Assembly (NCBI GenBank): GCA_016721195.1
Contig: JADKIO010000009.1
Coordinates: forward strand, 62,001 to 126,000
Origin: Candidatus Geothrix skivensis
Lineage (GTDB): Bacteria > Acidobacteriota > Holophagae > Holophagales > Holophagaceae
Length of the DNA stretch: 64,000 nucleotides
Reading direction: 5' to 3'
The first letter of the stretch is position 1. Every line of letters starts with the position of its first letter. The notes below the pieces were generated by a model. The model worked only from the letters and a program-made list of their open reading frames with translations. It was not told where the DNA came from and did no database searches. Of the stretch, positions 23,667-34,615 are shown piece by piece. Made by a program: the position numbers and the translations under genes.

Positions 23667-26600
23667 TGGATACACGGAGAAACGAGCGTATGCCAGCCAC
23701 CCATGTAGCGGATGCCATCCTGAAGGATCCCGGTTTCCCGATCGAGGGTTCCATCGTGGAATTCGAGGGCGAGTCCTACTACCGCATCACCAACCACGAT
23801 GCGATGGCTCCCTTCTTCATGAGCCTGGTGAGCGACTCGGACCACTGGCTCTTCATCTCGAGCAATGGCGCCCTCACCGCCGGGCGGAAGGACGCGGAGC
23901 ACGCGCTCTTCCCCTACTACACCGACGACCGGATCCACGACAGCCAGGATCAGACCGGCAGCCTGACCTTGCTCCGCATCACGCGCCGAGGCCGAACCTT
24001 CCTCTGGGAACCCTTCAGCCAGCGGCTTGAAGGGCTCTACCAGGCCACCCGGAGCCTGTACAAGAGCGTCTATGGCAACAAGATCCTGTTCGAGGAGGCC
24101 AACCACGACCTGGGCCTCACCTTCCGCTATGCCTGGATGAACAGCGAACGCTTCGGGTTCGTCCGACAGGCGATGCTCGCCAACCAGGGGAACGACGAAG
24201 TCCAGGTCCAGCTCCTCGACGGCATCCAGAACGTCCTGCCTGCGGGCGTCGAGCGACGCTTCCAGGTGGAGTTCAGCACCCTGGTCGACGGCTACAAGCG
24301 CACGGAGCTGATCAGGCCCTCGGGTCTCGCCCTGTTCCGCCTGAGTTCAGTACCCGTGGACAAACCTGAGCCGAGCGAGGCGCTGCGGGTGAACCTCGCC
24401 TGGTCCACCGGGCTGGAGCCTGCCCAGCGTCTGCTTTCCACGACCCAGATCAAGGCCTTCCGGCTGGGGGCGGCCCCCCACGAGGAAGGCGACATCCGCG
24501 GGCAGCGTGGCGCTTACCTCCTGCATGCCGGCTTTCCCCTGGGCGGTGGCGAGCGAAAGGACTGGCTCATCGTGGCCGAACTCAACCAGGACGCCACGGC
24601 CGTCGTCGCCCTGAAGCACCGCCTGGAGTCCGAAGCCAACCTTCAAGGAGACGTCCTCGAGGACGTGGCCAAAGGCACCCGGAACCTGCTGCGGATCGTG
24701 GCCAGCTCCGATGGACTCCAGCTCACGGGTGACCCGTTGAACGCCCAGCGGCATTTCTCGAACACCCTCTTCAACCTCCTGCGAGGAGGGGTTCCCGACG
24801 ACGGCTATCGGATCTCCCGGAACGATCTCGTGTCCTTCCTGACCCAATCGAACAGGGAGGTGGCGCACAGGCATGCGCGTTTTCTGGCGCAGCTTCCGGA
24901 CCACCTGCAACACCGTGACCTGATCGACCGGGTGACCACCCTGGGCGACCTCGACCTCGAGCGTCTCGCCAAGGAGTATCTTCCCCTCACCTTCAGCCGC
25001 CGACATGGGGATCCCAGCCGACCCTGGAACAGCTTCTCGATCGAAGTCAGGGATGAGCAGGGCGCAAAGATCCTCAACTACGAGGGCAACTGGCGGGACA
25101 TCTTCCAGAACTGGGAGGCCCTGGGCCATGCCTTCCCCGGCTTCCTGGAGAGCATGATCTTCAAGTTCGCCGACTGCTCGACGGTGGATGGCCACAACCC
25201 CTACCGCCTGATGCGGGTCGGCTTCGACTGGGAGGTGAGCGATCCCCAGGATCCCTGGTCCTTCATCGGCTACTGGGGCGACCACCAGGTGATCTACCTG
25301 CTCAAGCTGCTGGAGGCCTCCCACCGCTTCGACCCGGGTCTGCTGAGGGGTCTGCTGGATCGGCAGATCTTCACCTATGCCGATGTCCCCTACCGCATCA
25401 AGCCCTACCCGGACATGCTGGCCAATCCGCATGACACCATCGCCTTCGATGAGGCGGCCCACGAAGAGGCGTTGAAAAGGGCGCAGGCTGTGGGGGCCGA
25501 CGGACTGGCGGTGCCGGGCCCCCACGGGCCGGTCCGGGCCAGCCTCACCGAGAAGCTCCTGCTGGTGTCGCTCTCCAAGCTGGCGAACTATGTTCCGGAA
25601 GCCGGGATCTGGATGAACACCCAGCGACCGGAGTGGAACGACGCCAACAACGCCCTCGTGGGCTACGGCGTGTCCATGGTGACCCTCTACTACCTTCGGC
25701 GGTACCTGGCCTTCTGCCGGGAGCTCCTGCCGGAGGCACCCGGGGGAAGGCTCGAGGTGGCGGTGGAGCTCTCCCGGTTCCTGGAGGGCGTGGACCGCGC
25801 CCTGTCCGCCCATCCGCCGACACCCGGCCAGGCCATCTCGGACCGCGAACGCAAGCAGGTCCTGGATGCCCTGGGCCAGGCCGGTACGGCCTACCGGACC
25901 GGGATCTACGACAGCGGATTCTCGGGAATCAGGGTCCAGGTCCCGTTGGAGCGCCTCCTCGGCTTCCTGGAGGTGGCGCTGCAGCACATCGACCACGCCA
26001 TCCGGCAGAATCAGCGGCCCGATGGGCTCTACCACTCGTACCACGTGATGAAGGTCGTCGGGGACGGGATCGCGGTTCGTCCGCTCTACGAGATGCTCGA
26101 AGGCCAGGTGGCCGTGCTCAGCTCCGGCGTCCTCTCGGGGGAACAATCAGTCGCCGTCCTTGACGCCCTGCAGTCGAGCCAGCTCTACCGGGCCGACCAG
26201 GCAAGCTACCTCCTCTACCCGGATCGCCCCCTGCCCCATTTCCTGGAGAAGAACATCCTCCCGGACCCGTCCGTTAGCGCCTCGCCCCTGCTCACGGCGC
26301 TGCTGGCCACCGGGGATGAGCGCCTGGTGACGCGTGATGTCGAAGGACGCGTCCACTTCAACGCCGCCTTCCGAAACGCCGGTCTCCTCCGCGAGGCCCT
26401 CCAACGCCTGAAACTCGGCGACCTCCGCAGCCTCGTGGAAGCCGAAGAAGCCCGGCTGCTCGCGCTCTACGAGCAGGTCTTTGACCACCAGTCCTTCACC
26501 GGCCGCTCGGGCACGTTCTACAAGTACGAAGGCCTGGGCTGCATCTACTGGCACATGGTGTCGAAGCTGCTGCTGGCCGTGGACGAGACGAAGCAACGCA

Positions 26601-27136
26601 CCGCCGGGGGTGCTCCTGCCGTCGCCCACAGTCTCGAGGCACATTACCGGGCGATCCGCGATGGCCTGGGTGTGCACAAGCCTCCCGCCCTGCACGGCGC
26701 GATCCCCATTGATCCCTACTCCCACACCACCGGGTTTGCCGGCGCCCAGCAGCCCGGCATGACGGGTCAGGTCAAGGAGGACATCCTCAGCCGCCTGGGC
26801 GAGATGGGGGTCCAGGTCTCGCAGGGGCGCATCGCGTTCCTGCCCTGGCTGGTGCCCCATGGTGAGTTTCTGAACCACCCAGCCAGCTTCTCCTATCCGG
26901 ATGTCGCCGGGGAATCAGACCATCTGGACCTGGAGCCGGGGTCCTTCGCCTTCACCCTCTGCCAGGTTCCCGTGGTGGTCCATCGCACAGGCACTCCCAG
27001 CATCCGGATCCTCCGCCGGTCGGGCTCTGTGGACCTCCTCAAAGAACTGGCCCTGGATGCCGTCACCAGCAGGGCCATCTTCCAGCGCGCTGGCGAGGTT
27101 CGCCGCCTTGACGTCTGGCTGGGCCTTCCGGCCTAG
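23666..27136 (+). CDS. GH94-like phosphorylase, probably beta-1,3-oligoglucan phosphorylase (GH149/GH161 type)
   Basis: The 1156-residue cytoplasmic protein is of the inverting-phosphorylase clan (GH-Q). An N-terminal beta-sandwich (FISSNGALTAGRKDAEHALFPYYTDDRIHDS) precedes an (alpha/alpha)6 barrel carrying NTQRPEWNDANNALVGYG (about residue 650-665). The Asp of WNDA matches the general acid of GH94. The length exceeds that of ordinary cellobiose phosphorylases (about 800) and fits GH149 and GH161, which phosphorolyse beta-1,3-gluco-oligosaccharides. It would release glucose-1-phosphate from imported laminari-oligosaccharides and so save ATP. Assignment between GH149, GH161 and an unnamed family is not possible by eye. 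It is the last gene of the plus-strand run. Confidence 0.8.
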   Translation: MDTRRNERMPATHVADAILKDPGFPIEGSIVEFEGESYYRITNHDAMAPFFMSLVSDSDHWLFISSNGALTAGRKDAEHALFPYYTDDRIHDSQDQTGSLTLLRITRRGRTFLWEPFSQRLEGLYQATRSLYKSVYGNKILFEEANHDLGLTFRYAWMNSERFGFVRQAMLANQGNDEVQVQLLDGIQNVLPAGVERRFQVEFSTLVDGYKRTELIRPSGLALFRLSSVPVDKPEPSEALRVNLAWSTGLEPAQRLLSTTQIKAFRLGAAPHEEGDIRGQRGAYLLHAGFPLGGGERKDWLIVAELNQDATAVVALKHRLESEANLQGDVLEDVAKGTRNLLRIVASSDGLQLTGDPLNAQRHFSNTLFNLLRGGVPDDGYRISRNDLVSFLTQSNREVAHRHARFLAQLPDHLQHRDLIDRVTTLGDLDLERLAKEYLPLTFSRRHGDPSRPWNSFSIEVRDEQGAKILNYEGNWRDIFQNWEALGHAFPGFLESMIFKFADCSTVDGHNPYRLMRVGFDWEVSDPQDPWSFIGYWGDHQVIYLLKLLEASHRFDPGLLRGLLDRQIFTYADVPYRIKPYPDMLANPHDTIAFDEAAHEEALKRAQAVGADGLAVPGPHGPVRASLTEKLLLVSLSKLANYVPEAGIWMNTQRPEWNDANNALVGYGVSMVTLYYLRRYLAFCRELLPEAPGGRLEVAVELSRFLEGVDRALSAHPPTPGQAISDRERKQVLDALGQAGTAYRTGIYDSGFSGIRVQVPLERLLGFLEVALQHIDHAIRQNQRPDGLYHSYHVMKVVGDGIAVRPLYEMLEGQVAVLSSGVLSGEQSVAVLDALQSSQLYRADQASYLLYPDRPLPHFLEKNILPDPSVSASPLLTALLATGDERLVTRDVEGRVHFNAAFRNAGLLREALQRLKLGDLRSLVEAEEARLLALYEQVFDHQSFTGRSGTFYKYEGLGCIYWHMVSKLLLAVDETKQRTAGGAPAVAHSLEAHYRAIRDGLGVHKPPALHGAIPIDPYSHTTGFAGAQQPGMTGQVKEDILSRLGEMGVQVSQGRIAFLPWLVPHGEFLNHPASFSYPDVAGESDHLDLEPGSFAFTLCQVPVVVHRTGTPSIRILRRSGSVDLLKELALDAVTSRAIFQRAGEVRRLDVWLGLPA

Positions 27137-27817
27137 TCCGGAAACAGTCCTCTCCCCGAAGGTCGCAGGTACCAACCCGGAACGTTTTTACGGGACCCTC
27201 AGCCGGTGGATGTTTCACCTTCGCCCCTGCGGCATCGACGCTACTCCTGGAAGCAAAGACAGCGGAATCACACAGCCTCGAACCGGATCAAGGCCAGGTG
27301 CTGCGTGATTCCCGCTTCGAGCAGCACCAGTTCCTCGTGTCGAGGTGAAGAGGCTCGCCCTGGTCCTGGCCAGGAACTCCAGAGCCACTCCCCCTGGAAG
27401 GGGCTGGACCCGGATCCCGTGACACTCACCCACCTGCCCCACCTCTATGGGCTGGCTGGCGCCGCGAAGGCCCCCGGTTCCGCCGTGCGCAGGAGCCAGA
27501 CCTGACCCCGAAGCTGAGGTCCCTTCTTGACGACGGGGCTCATGGCCAGGTTATGGCAGTAGTTCGAGATTTATTGACATTTCGTCAATGATTCATCTCG
27601 AAATAGCTCCAATTGTCTCCTATTTAGTGCTTCCCATCACCTCTTCATTCCTTGACCTCGCCGCCTGCCCTTCCAGCGGCTAGAGTCATGTCGTCCTGTT
27701 TTCCGGCTCTCCACCACGCTTCGCAACCTCGGGACAGGTCCTGCGCCGCACCCATCCAGTTCATCCTGACCCGGGCCCACGCCCAATCTTTCTCAACACC
27801 ATCCTCCCGGAGGAACC
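27137..27817. other. Gene-free stretch upstream of gdhA
   Basis: No convincing gene is present. The stretch contains a hairpin GGTGCTGC/GCAGCACC with a 16-base loop (27297-27328) and a palindrome ATTGAC-ATTTC-GTCAAT (27573-27589) in an AT-rich patch that includes a TTGACA box. The gdhA promoter probably lies between 27570 and 27690; no confident -10 was found. Confidence 0.6.
27573..27589. promoter_or_regulatory. Palindromic operator candidate upstream of gdhA
   Basis: Perfect 6-base arms ATTGAC/GTCAAT surround ATTTC, overlapping a TTGACA -35-like box. It is placed about 230 bases before the gdhA start. The bound regulator is unknown. Confidence 0.35.
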
Positions 27818-29167
<1,350 letters not shown>

Positions 29168-29193
29168 CCCGACGCGATCTGCCGACTCTGAGA

Positions 29194-29218
29194 GGGGGCC
29201 GTTCACGGCCCCCTTTTT
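29194..29218 (+). terminator. Rho-independent terminator of gdhA
   Basis: An 8-base-pair stem GGGGGCCG/CGGCCCCC with loop TTCA is followed at once by TTTTT. Confidence 0.9.
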
Positions 29219-29260
29219 CTGTCCGGACCAGTAAACTGCCCTGGAGACGAGGCCCCCCGA

Positions 29261-32200
29261 ATGATCGACCGAAACTTCAACGAGATCTTCCGGAAGTACA
29301 CCTCCGACAAGGAGATCTTCCACGATCTGATGCCCCTGCGGACCCGGGAGATCCTCCTGGTGGCGCCCGCCTTCGACGCCTTCACCCTGGAGCAGGACGG
29401 CCTGCTCACGGAGATCCTCTTCGACGGCTACTACCAGCTCAACATGAGCAACCCGCCCCGGGTGATCAACGTCTCCACGGTGGAAGAGGCCCAGGAGAAA
29501 TGCGCCACCCGCCACTTCGACATCATCATCGTCATGAGCCGCCTGGGCCAGGGCGGCCACGTGGAGCTGTCCAAGGCCCTGCGCAAGTCGGCCCCCAGGA
29601 TCCCCCTCTACCTCCTGCTCAACGACAACGTGGAGGTGGGCGCCATGGACCGCCGGCGCCGGGAGCTGCAGCGCCACTTCGACCAGATCTTCGTGTGGAA
29701 CGGCAATCCCGAGATCTTCATGGCCATGGTCAAGTTCATGGAGGACCGCGCGAACGTCGAGAACGATACGAAGGTGGGCCTCACCCGCGTGATCCTGCTG
29801 GTGGAGGACAGCATCCGCTACTACTCGCGGTACCTGCCCATCCTCTACGCCGAGATCCTGAAACAGACCACGCGGCTGGCCAAGGACCAGAACATGGACG
29901 GCATGACCCGCACCCTCTCCATGCGGGTGCGGCCCAAGGTGATCCTGGCCACCACGTACGAAGAGGCCATGGCCTACTGCGACCAGTACATGGACTACCT
30001 GCTCTGCATCATCACCGATCGCAAGTTCCCCGTGGAGGGCGTCCTGGACCCGGAGGCGGGCATCAAGCTCATCAAGGCCGTGAAGAACCGCAACCCCTAC
30101 CTGCCCACCCTGCTGCAGTCCTCCGACCCGGACAAGGAATCCATGGCCACGGCCATCCACAGCGGCTTCCTGAACAAGAATTCCTTCACGCTCGGCACCG
30201 AGCTCTCCAACTTCTTCTACGAAAGCCTCGGCTTCGGCGACTTCATCTTCCGGGATGAGCGGGGCCAGGAGATCGCCCGCGCCACGGACATGGAGGACCT
30301 CCAGGCCAAGCTCCGCACCATCCCCGTGGAGTCCCTGGTCTACCACGCCTCCAGGAACCACTTCTCGGCCTGGATCATGGCCCGGGGCGAGGTCCAGGTG
30401 GCGAGGGTGCTCGGGAAGTTCCGCCTCTCGGACTATCCGAATCCCGAGGAGCTGCGCACCTTCCTCATCAACGTGGGCGACTATGTCCAGCGCATGAAGT
30501 CCCTGGGGAAGGTGATCCCCCTGACCGAATCCACCCCCAAGGATGAGCCCAACATCCTCCGGCTGGCGCCGGGCTCCATGGGCGGCAAGGGCCGCGGCGT
30601 GGCCTTCATGCACTCCCTGCTCTCCCGCATGGACCTGGAGCACCTGGTCCCCGAGGCCAACATCCGCATCCCCCGCTCGGCCATCATCGGCACCGAGGAG
30701 TTCACCTCCTTCATCAGCCGGAACGGCCTCCGGCAGATGCTCCAGCACGGGGTGGACGACGACGCCATCAAGCGGCGCTTCCTCATGGGTGCCCTCTCGC
30801 CCGAGCTGGCGGCCAAGCTGCGGCTCTTCCTCACCAAGCACAGCAAGGTCCCCCTGGCCGTCCGCTCCTCGGGCCTCCTGGAGGACAGCCTCTCGCACCC
30901 CTTCGCCGGGCTCTACAACACCTTCTTCCTGCCCAACAACGACCCGGACTTCAACGTGCGGGAGGCCCAGCTCACCGAAGCCATCAAGCTGGTCTACGCC
31001 TCGGTCTATTCCCGGGAGTCCCGTTCCTACTTCCAGGCCATCGACTACAAGATCGAGGAAGAGCAGATGGCCATCCTCATCCAGGAACTGGCAGGGAGCC
31101 GCTTCGGCGACCGCTTCTACCCCCACATCTCTGGCGTGGCCCAGTCCTTCAACTACTACCCGGTGGCCTACACCCAGCCCCAGGACGGCATTGCCAACCT
31201 CGCCGTGGGGCTGGGCAAGTACGTGGTGGAAGGGGGGAAGACCTACCGCTTCGCCCCCCCCTACCCCGACATGGACATGCTGCCCCCCAGGGAGCAGCTG
31301 CGCACCACCCAGAAGCAGTTCTACGCCCTGGACATGAGCCGGACCTCGATGGATCTGTACAACGGAGAGGAGGCCACCCTGCTGTCCCTGGATATCCAGC
31401 AGGCCGAACAGGATGGGGCGCTCTGGCACTGCGCCTCCGTGTGGGACGCCAACGATGACCGCATCCGCGACGGCCTGGACCATCGCGGCCCCCGCATCGT
31501 CAACTTCCGGAACATTCTCAAGTACGACCAGTTCCCCCTGGCCAGCATCCTGCAGCACCTGCTGAAGCTGATCCGGGAGGCCATGGAGACGCCCGTGGAG
31601 ATCGAGTTCGCCGTGAACCTCGAGAAGGATCCCGAGAACGGCAAGCCCACCTTCACCCTGCTCCAGATCAAGCACCAGCTCATCGATAACGTCGAGGTCA
31701 ACCTGACGGCTGCAGAGCTCGATCCGGCGGAGCTCTTCCTCTACTCCGAGCGCTGCGTGGGCAACGGCACGGTGGAGGGCCTGAAGGACATCGTCTGGGT
31801 GGACCCGGACCTCTTCGACAAGTTCGAGACCCTGAATCTGGCCGAGCAGCTGGAACAGCTCAATGACCGCTTCCGGGCGGAGGGCGGGAAGTACGTGCTG
31901 CTGGGGCCCGGCCGCTGGGGCAGCAACGACCGGCACCTGGGCATCCCCATCAGCTGGTCCATGATCTCCTGCGCCCAGGTGATCGTGGAGTACGCCATGG
32001 CGAACTTCCAGGCGGACGCCTCCCTGGGCTCCCACTTCTTCCACAACGTGACGTCCCTGAACATCGGCTACTTCACCGTGCCCTACCCCCGGGGCACCAG
32101 CCGGCTGGATTGGGACTGGCTGCGCCAGCAGCCCGAGGTCTGGCGCTCGGGCTCCCTGGTCCACACCCGTCTGGACAGGCCCGTCCACATCATCATGGAC

Positions 32201-32275
32201 GGGCGGCGCAGCGCCTCGGCGATCTTCAAGGACCTGCCGAAGCCCCCCCCGCCCGAGCCCGAGGATGCCGAATAG
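29261..32275 (+). CDS. Receiver-like domains fused to a PPDK_N (pyruvate/PEP-binding ATP-grasp) domain
   Basis: The 1004-residue cytoplasmic protein begins with two receiver-like segments: about 30-150 (ILLVAPAFDAFTL, FDIIIVMSRLG) and about 172-320 (RVILLVEDSIRYYSRYLP, YLLCIITDRKFPVEG). The nucleotide-binding domain of PEP synthase/pyruvate phosphate dikinase follows from about 430. It has LRLAPGSMGGKGRGVAFM, PLAVRSSGLLEDSLSHPFAGLYNTFFLPN and GRWGSNDRHLG. The phosphohistidine swivel domain and the PEP/pyruvate TIM barrel of the full enzymes are absent, so PEP synthase activity is unlikely. The function is unknown; signal-controlled phosphotransfer is inference. It stands between the gdhA terminator and gmk. 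Confidence 0.75.
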   Translation: MIDRNFNEIFRKYTSDKEIFHDLMPLRTREILLVAPAFDAFTLEQDGLLTEILFDGYYQLNMSNPPRVINVSTVEEAQEKCATRHFDIIIVMSRLGQGGHVELSKALRKSAPRIPLYLLLNDNVEVGAMDRRRRELQRHFDQIFVWNGNPEIFMAMVKFMEDRANVENDTKVGLTRVILLVEDSIRYYSRYLPILYAEILKQTTRLAKDQNMDGMTRTLSMRVRPKVILATTYEEAMAYCDQYMDYLLCIITDRKFPVEGVLDPEAGIKLIKAVKNRNPYLPTLLQSSDPDKESMATAIHSGFLNKNSFTLGTELSNFFYESLGFGDFIFRDERGQEIARATDMEDLQAKLRTIPVESLVYHASRNHFSAWIMARGEVQVARVLGKFRLSDYPNPEELRTFLINVGDYVQRMKSLGKVIPLTESTPKDEPNILRLAPGSMGGKGRGVAFMHSLLSRMDLEHLVPEANIRIPRSAIIGTEEFTSFISRNGLRQMLQHGVDDDAIKRRFLMGALSPELAAKLRLFLTKHSKVPLAVRSSGLLEDSLSHPFAGLYNTFFLPNNDPDFNVREAQLTEAIKLVYASVYSRESRSYFQAIDYKIEEEQMAILIQELAGSRFGDRFYPHISGVAQSFNYYPVAYTQPQDGIANLAVGLGKYVVEGGKTYRFAPPYPDMDMLPPREQLRTTQKQFYALDMSRTSMDLYNGEEATLLSLDIQQAEQDGALWHCASVWDANDDRIRDGLDHRGPRIVNFRNILKYDQFPLASILQHLLKLIREAMETPVEIEFAVNLEKDPENGKPTFTLLQIKHQLIDNVEVNLTAAELDPAELFLYSERCVGNGTVEGLKDIVWVDPDLFDKFETLNLAEQLEQLNDRFRAEGGKYVLLGPGRWGSNDRHLGIPISWSMISCAQVIVEYAMANFQADASLGSHFFHNVTSLNIGYFTVPYPRGTSRLDWDWLRQQPEVWRSGSLVHTRLDRPVHIIMDGRRSASAIFKDLPKPPPPEPEDAE

Positions 32276-32330
32276 CCGGCGCACTCAGCGTCAGGAGCTC
32301 TTCCGCTAAAGTGGAGCCTGGAGGATCTGG

Positions 32331-32942
32331 ATGCACCATCCCGGCAATGTGTTCGTGGTCTCGGCGCCCTCGGGGGCGGGCAAGTCCACCCTCGTCCAGC
32401 GGCTGGTTCGGAGCGTGCCGGACCTCGTCTTCTCCATCTCCTTCACCACCCGGAAGCCCCGCCCCGGCGAGGTGGACGGCCGCGACTACTTCTACATCGA
32501 CGATGAGCGCTTCGAGGCCATGATCCGCGAAGGCGGCTTCGTCGAGTGGGTCCAGGTCTACGGCCACCGCTACGGCACCGGCCGGGACTGGCTGGAAGGC
32601 GTGCTGGCCTCCGGCCGGGACGTGCTGTTGGACATCGAAACCACCGGCGCCCAGAACCTGCGGAAGGTCATTCCCGATGCGCGGATGATCTTCATCCTGC
32701 CACCCTCCGCCGCCTCCCTGGAGCAGCGCCTGCGCAGCCGCGGCAAGGATTCCGACGAGCAGATCGCCATCCGCATGCGCCATGCCCGCCACGAGCTGGA
32801 GCTCTATCCGGCCTACGACTACCTGGTGATGAATGACGATCTGGAGATCGCCTACCGGCAGTTCGAAAGCATCGTCTTCGCCACCCGCGCCGGGCGGGAA
32901 CGCATGGCTCCGGCGGCCCAGCGGATCCTCGACAGCTTTTGA
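32331..32942 (+). CDS. gmk: Guanylate kinase
   Basis: The 203-residue cytoplasmic enzyme phosphorylates GMP to GDP. The P-loop is seen in VVSAPSGAGKSTL, the GMP-binding region in SFTTRKPRPGEVDGRDYFY, and the lid arginines in RLRSRGKDSDEQIAIRM. The length is typical. A GGAGG site precedes the ATG. Confidence 0.97.
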   Translation: MHHPGNVFVVSAPSGAGKSTLVQRLVRSVPDLVFSISFTTRKPRPGEVDGRDYFYIDDERFEAMIREGGFVEWVQVYGHRYGTGRDWLEGVLASGRDVLLDIETTGAQNLRKVIPDARMIFILPPSAASLEQRLRSRGKDSDEQIAIRMRHARHELELYPAYDYLVMNDDLEIAYRQFESIVFATRAGRERMAPAAQRILDSF

Positions 32943-33020
32943 CCAGGGGCCGTGACAAAACCCTGATTCGCTCCCGGAACCGCCCGGGCGTATCCTGGAG
33001 CCTGTCTTCCCGGGAGCCCC

Positions 33021-34601
33021 ATGGCCCGTTTCCTCAAGCGCAACTGGATGTGGCTGGTGATGGCCGCCACGGTGGCCCTGACGGGCCCCCTGCTGGCCCG
33101 GTCCAGCGGCGAGACCGCCCGCCAGCGCAGCCTGGATACCCTCACCGAGATCATGGACCTGGTGCAGAAGCAGAGCCCGGAGCCACCCACCCCCCGGCAG
33201 CTCACCCACGCCACCATCCAGGGCATGCTGCACACGCTGGATCCCCACTCGAACTACATGGATGAAAGCGAATTCAGGCTGCTGCGGGAGGAGCAGAAGG
33301 GCTCCTTCTTCGGCATCGGCGCCATCATCCAGCAGCACGACCAGGGCATCGCCATCATCAGCCCCATGAAGGGCGGCCCCGCGGAGCGCCTGGGCGTGCG
33401 CTCCGGCGACATCATCAAGGAGATCGACGGCACCAGCACCGAGGGCATGAGCTCCAACGCCGCCCTGCAGAAGCTCCGCGGCGAAAAGGGCACCATCGTG
33501 GAGATCGCCCTGCAGCGGGGCGGCATCGCCGAGCTGCTGCGCTTCTCCATCCCCCGGGCCGAGGTGCCCACCAACAGCGTCTACTACAGCTTCATGCTGA
33601 ACCCCACCACGGGCTTCATCCTCATCAAGGACTTCGGAGAGACCACCGCCGAGGAGTTCGAGAAGGCCGTCGGCAACCTGAAGAGGCAGGGCATGAAGCA
33701 GCTCATTCTCGACCTGCGGGGCAACGGTGGCGGCGTCCTCGACGCGGCCATCGGCATCTGCCGCCAGCTGCTGGGGCCCGATCAGCTCATCGTCAGCCAG
33801 AAGGGCCGCGACGGGCGCGACGAGAACCAGACTCGCACCAGCAAGGGCGCCATGCTGGATCCCTTTCCCCTCGTCATCCTCATCAACCGGGGCTCCGCCA
33901 GCGCCAGCGAGATCGTCGCCGGTGCCGTGCAGGACCATGACCGCGGCCTCGTGGTCGGCCAGACCAGCTGGGGCAAGGGCCTGGTCCAGAGCGTGCTCAC
34001 CATCAACCGCTCCCGGGGCCTGGCCCTCACCACCGCCCGCTACTACACGCCCTCGGGCCGCAGCATCCAGCGGGACTACACCCACGGCCTGGACGACTAC
34101 TACAACCCCGAGGACGAGAAGGATGCCAAGCCCCAGGGCCCGGCCTACAAGACGGACCTGGGCCGGACGGTCTACGGCGGCGGCGGCATCAACCCCGACT
34201 ACGCCCTGCCCACCCTCCGCCTCAACGAGTTCATGGTCGATCTGCGGTTCCGCCACCAGGCCTTCTTCCGCTTTGCCGTCCACGAGAAGGAGCACTTCGG
34301 CATCAAGGCCGGGCAGCACGCCGACGAGGTGGTCATGGGCCGCTTCCGCGCCTGGGCCCTGGAGCAGAAGCTGACCCTTTCCGACAAGGACTGGGAGGCC
34401 AACCTCGCCACCATGCAGGAGCAGCTCTCCATCGAGATGCAGAACGTGGCCTTCGGCATCGAGGCGGGCTTCAAGATCCAGTGCGAGAAGAACCCGGAGA
34501 TCCTCAAGGCCCTGGAGCTCATGCCCGAGGCCGAGGCCCTGCTCCAGAAGAAGCTGCTCCTCCGGCGCGAGCCCGCCTCCACGGTCGCCTCCACCCACTG
34601 A
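33021..34601 (+). CDS. S41-family C-terminal processing protease, exported or membrane-anchored
   Basis: The 526-residue protein carries a signal or anchor segment (NWMWLVMAATVALTGPLLA) and a PDZ domain (about 90-175; SPMKGGPAERLGVRSGDIIKEIDG). In the tail-specific protease fold the catalytic serine is in NRGSASASEI (about 293) and the lysine in GQTSWGKGLVQS (about 317). The C-terminal 180 residues are longer than in the shortest CtpA proteins. It should trim or degrade periplasmic proteins. It is followed 14 bases later by an acyl-CoA dehydrogenase, which is probably co-transcribed without functional linkage. Confidence 0.93.
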   Translation: MARFLKRNWMWLVMAATVALTGPLLARSSGETARQRSLDTLTEIMDLVQKQSPEPPTPRQLTHATIQGMLHTLDPHSNYMDESEFRLLREEQKGSFFGIGAIIQQHDQGIAIISPMKGGPAERLGVRSGDIIKEIDGTSTEGMSSNAALQKLRGEKGTIVEIALQRGGIAELLRFSIPRAEVPTNSVYYSFMLNPTTGFILIKDFGETTAEEFEKAVGNLKRQGMKQLILDLRGNGGGVLDAAIGICRQLLGPDQLIVSQKGRDGRDENQTRTSKGAMLDPFPLVILINRGSASASEIVAGAVQDHDRGLVVGQTSWGKGLVQSVLTINRSRGLALTTARYYTPSGRSIQRDYTHGLDDYYNPEDEKDAKPQGPAYKTDLGRTVYGGGGINPDYALPTLRLNEFMVDLRFRHQAFFRFAVHEKEHFGIKAGQHADEVVMGRFRAWALEQKLTLSDKDWEANLATMQEQLSIEMQNVAFGIEAGFKIQCEKNPEILKALELMPEAEALLQKKLLLRREPASTVASTH

Positions 34602-34615
34602 AACGGGGTTTCCCC

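Noticed and set aside
27206..27505. Open frame of 99 codons upstream of gdhA
   Set aside because: It has no ribosome site, an atypical composition (many Ser, Pro and Arg) and no resemblance to a known protein; it lies in a stretch that looks non-coding.
27652..27686. Promoter TTGACC ... TAGAGT before gdhA
   Set aside because: The boxes are 23 bases apart, too far for a standard sigma-70 promoter.
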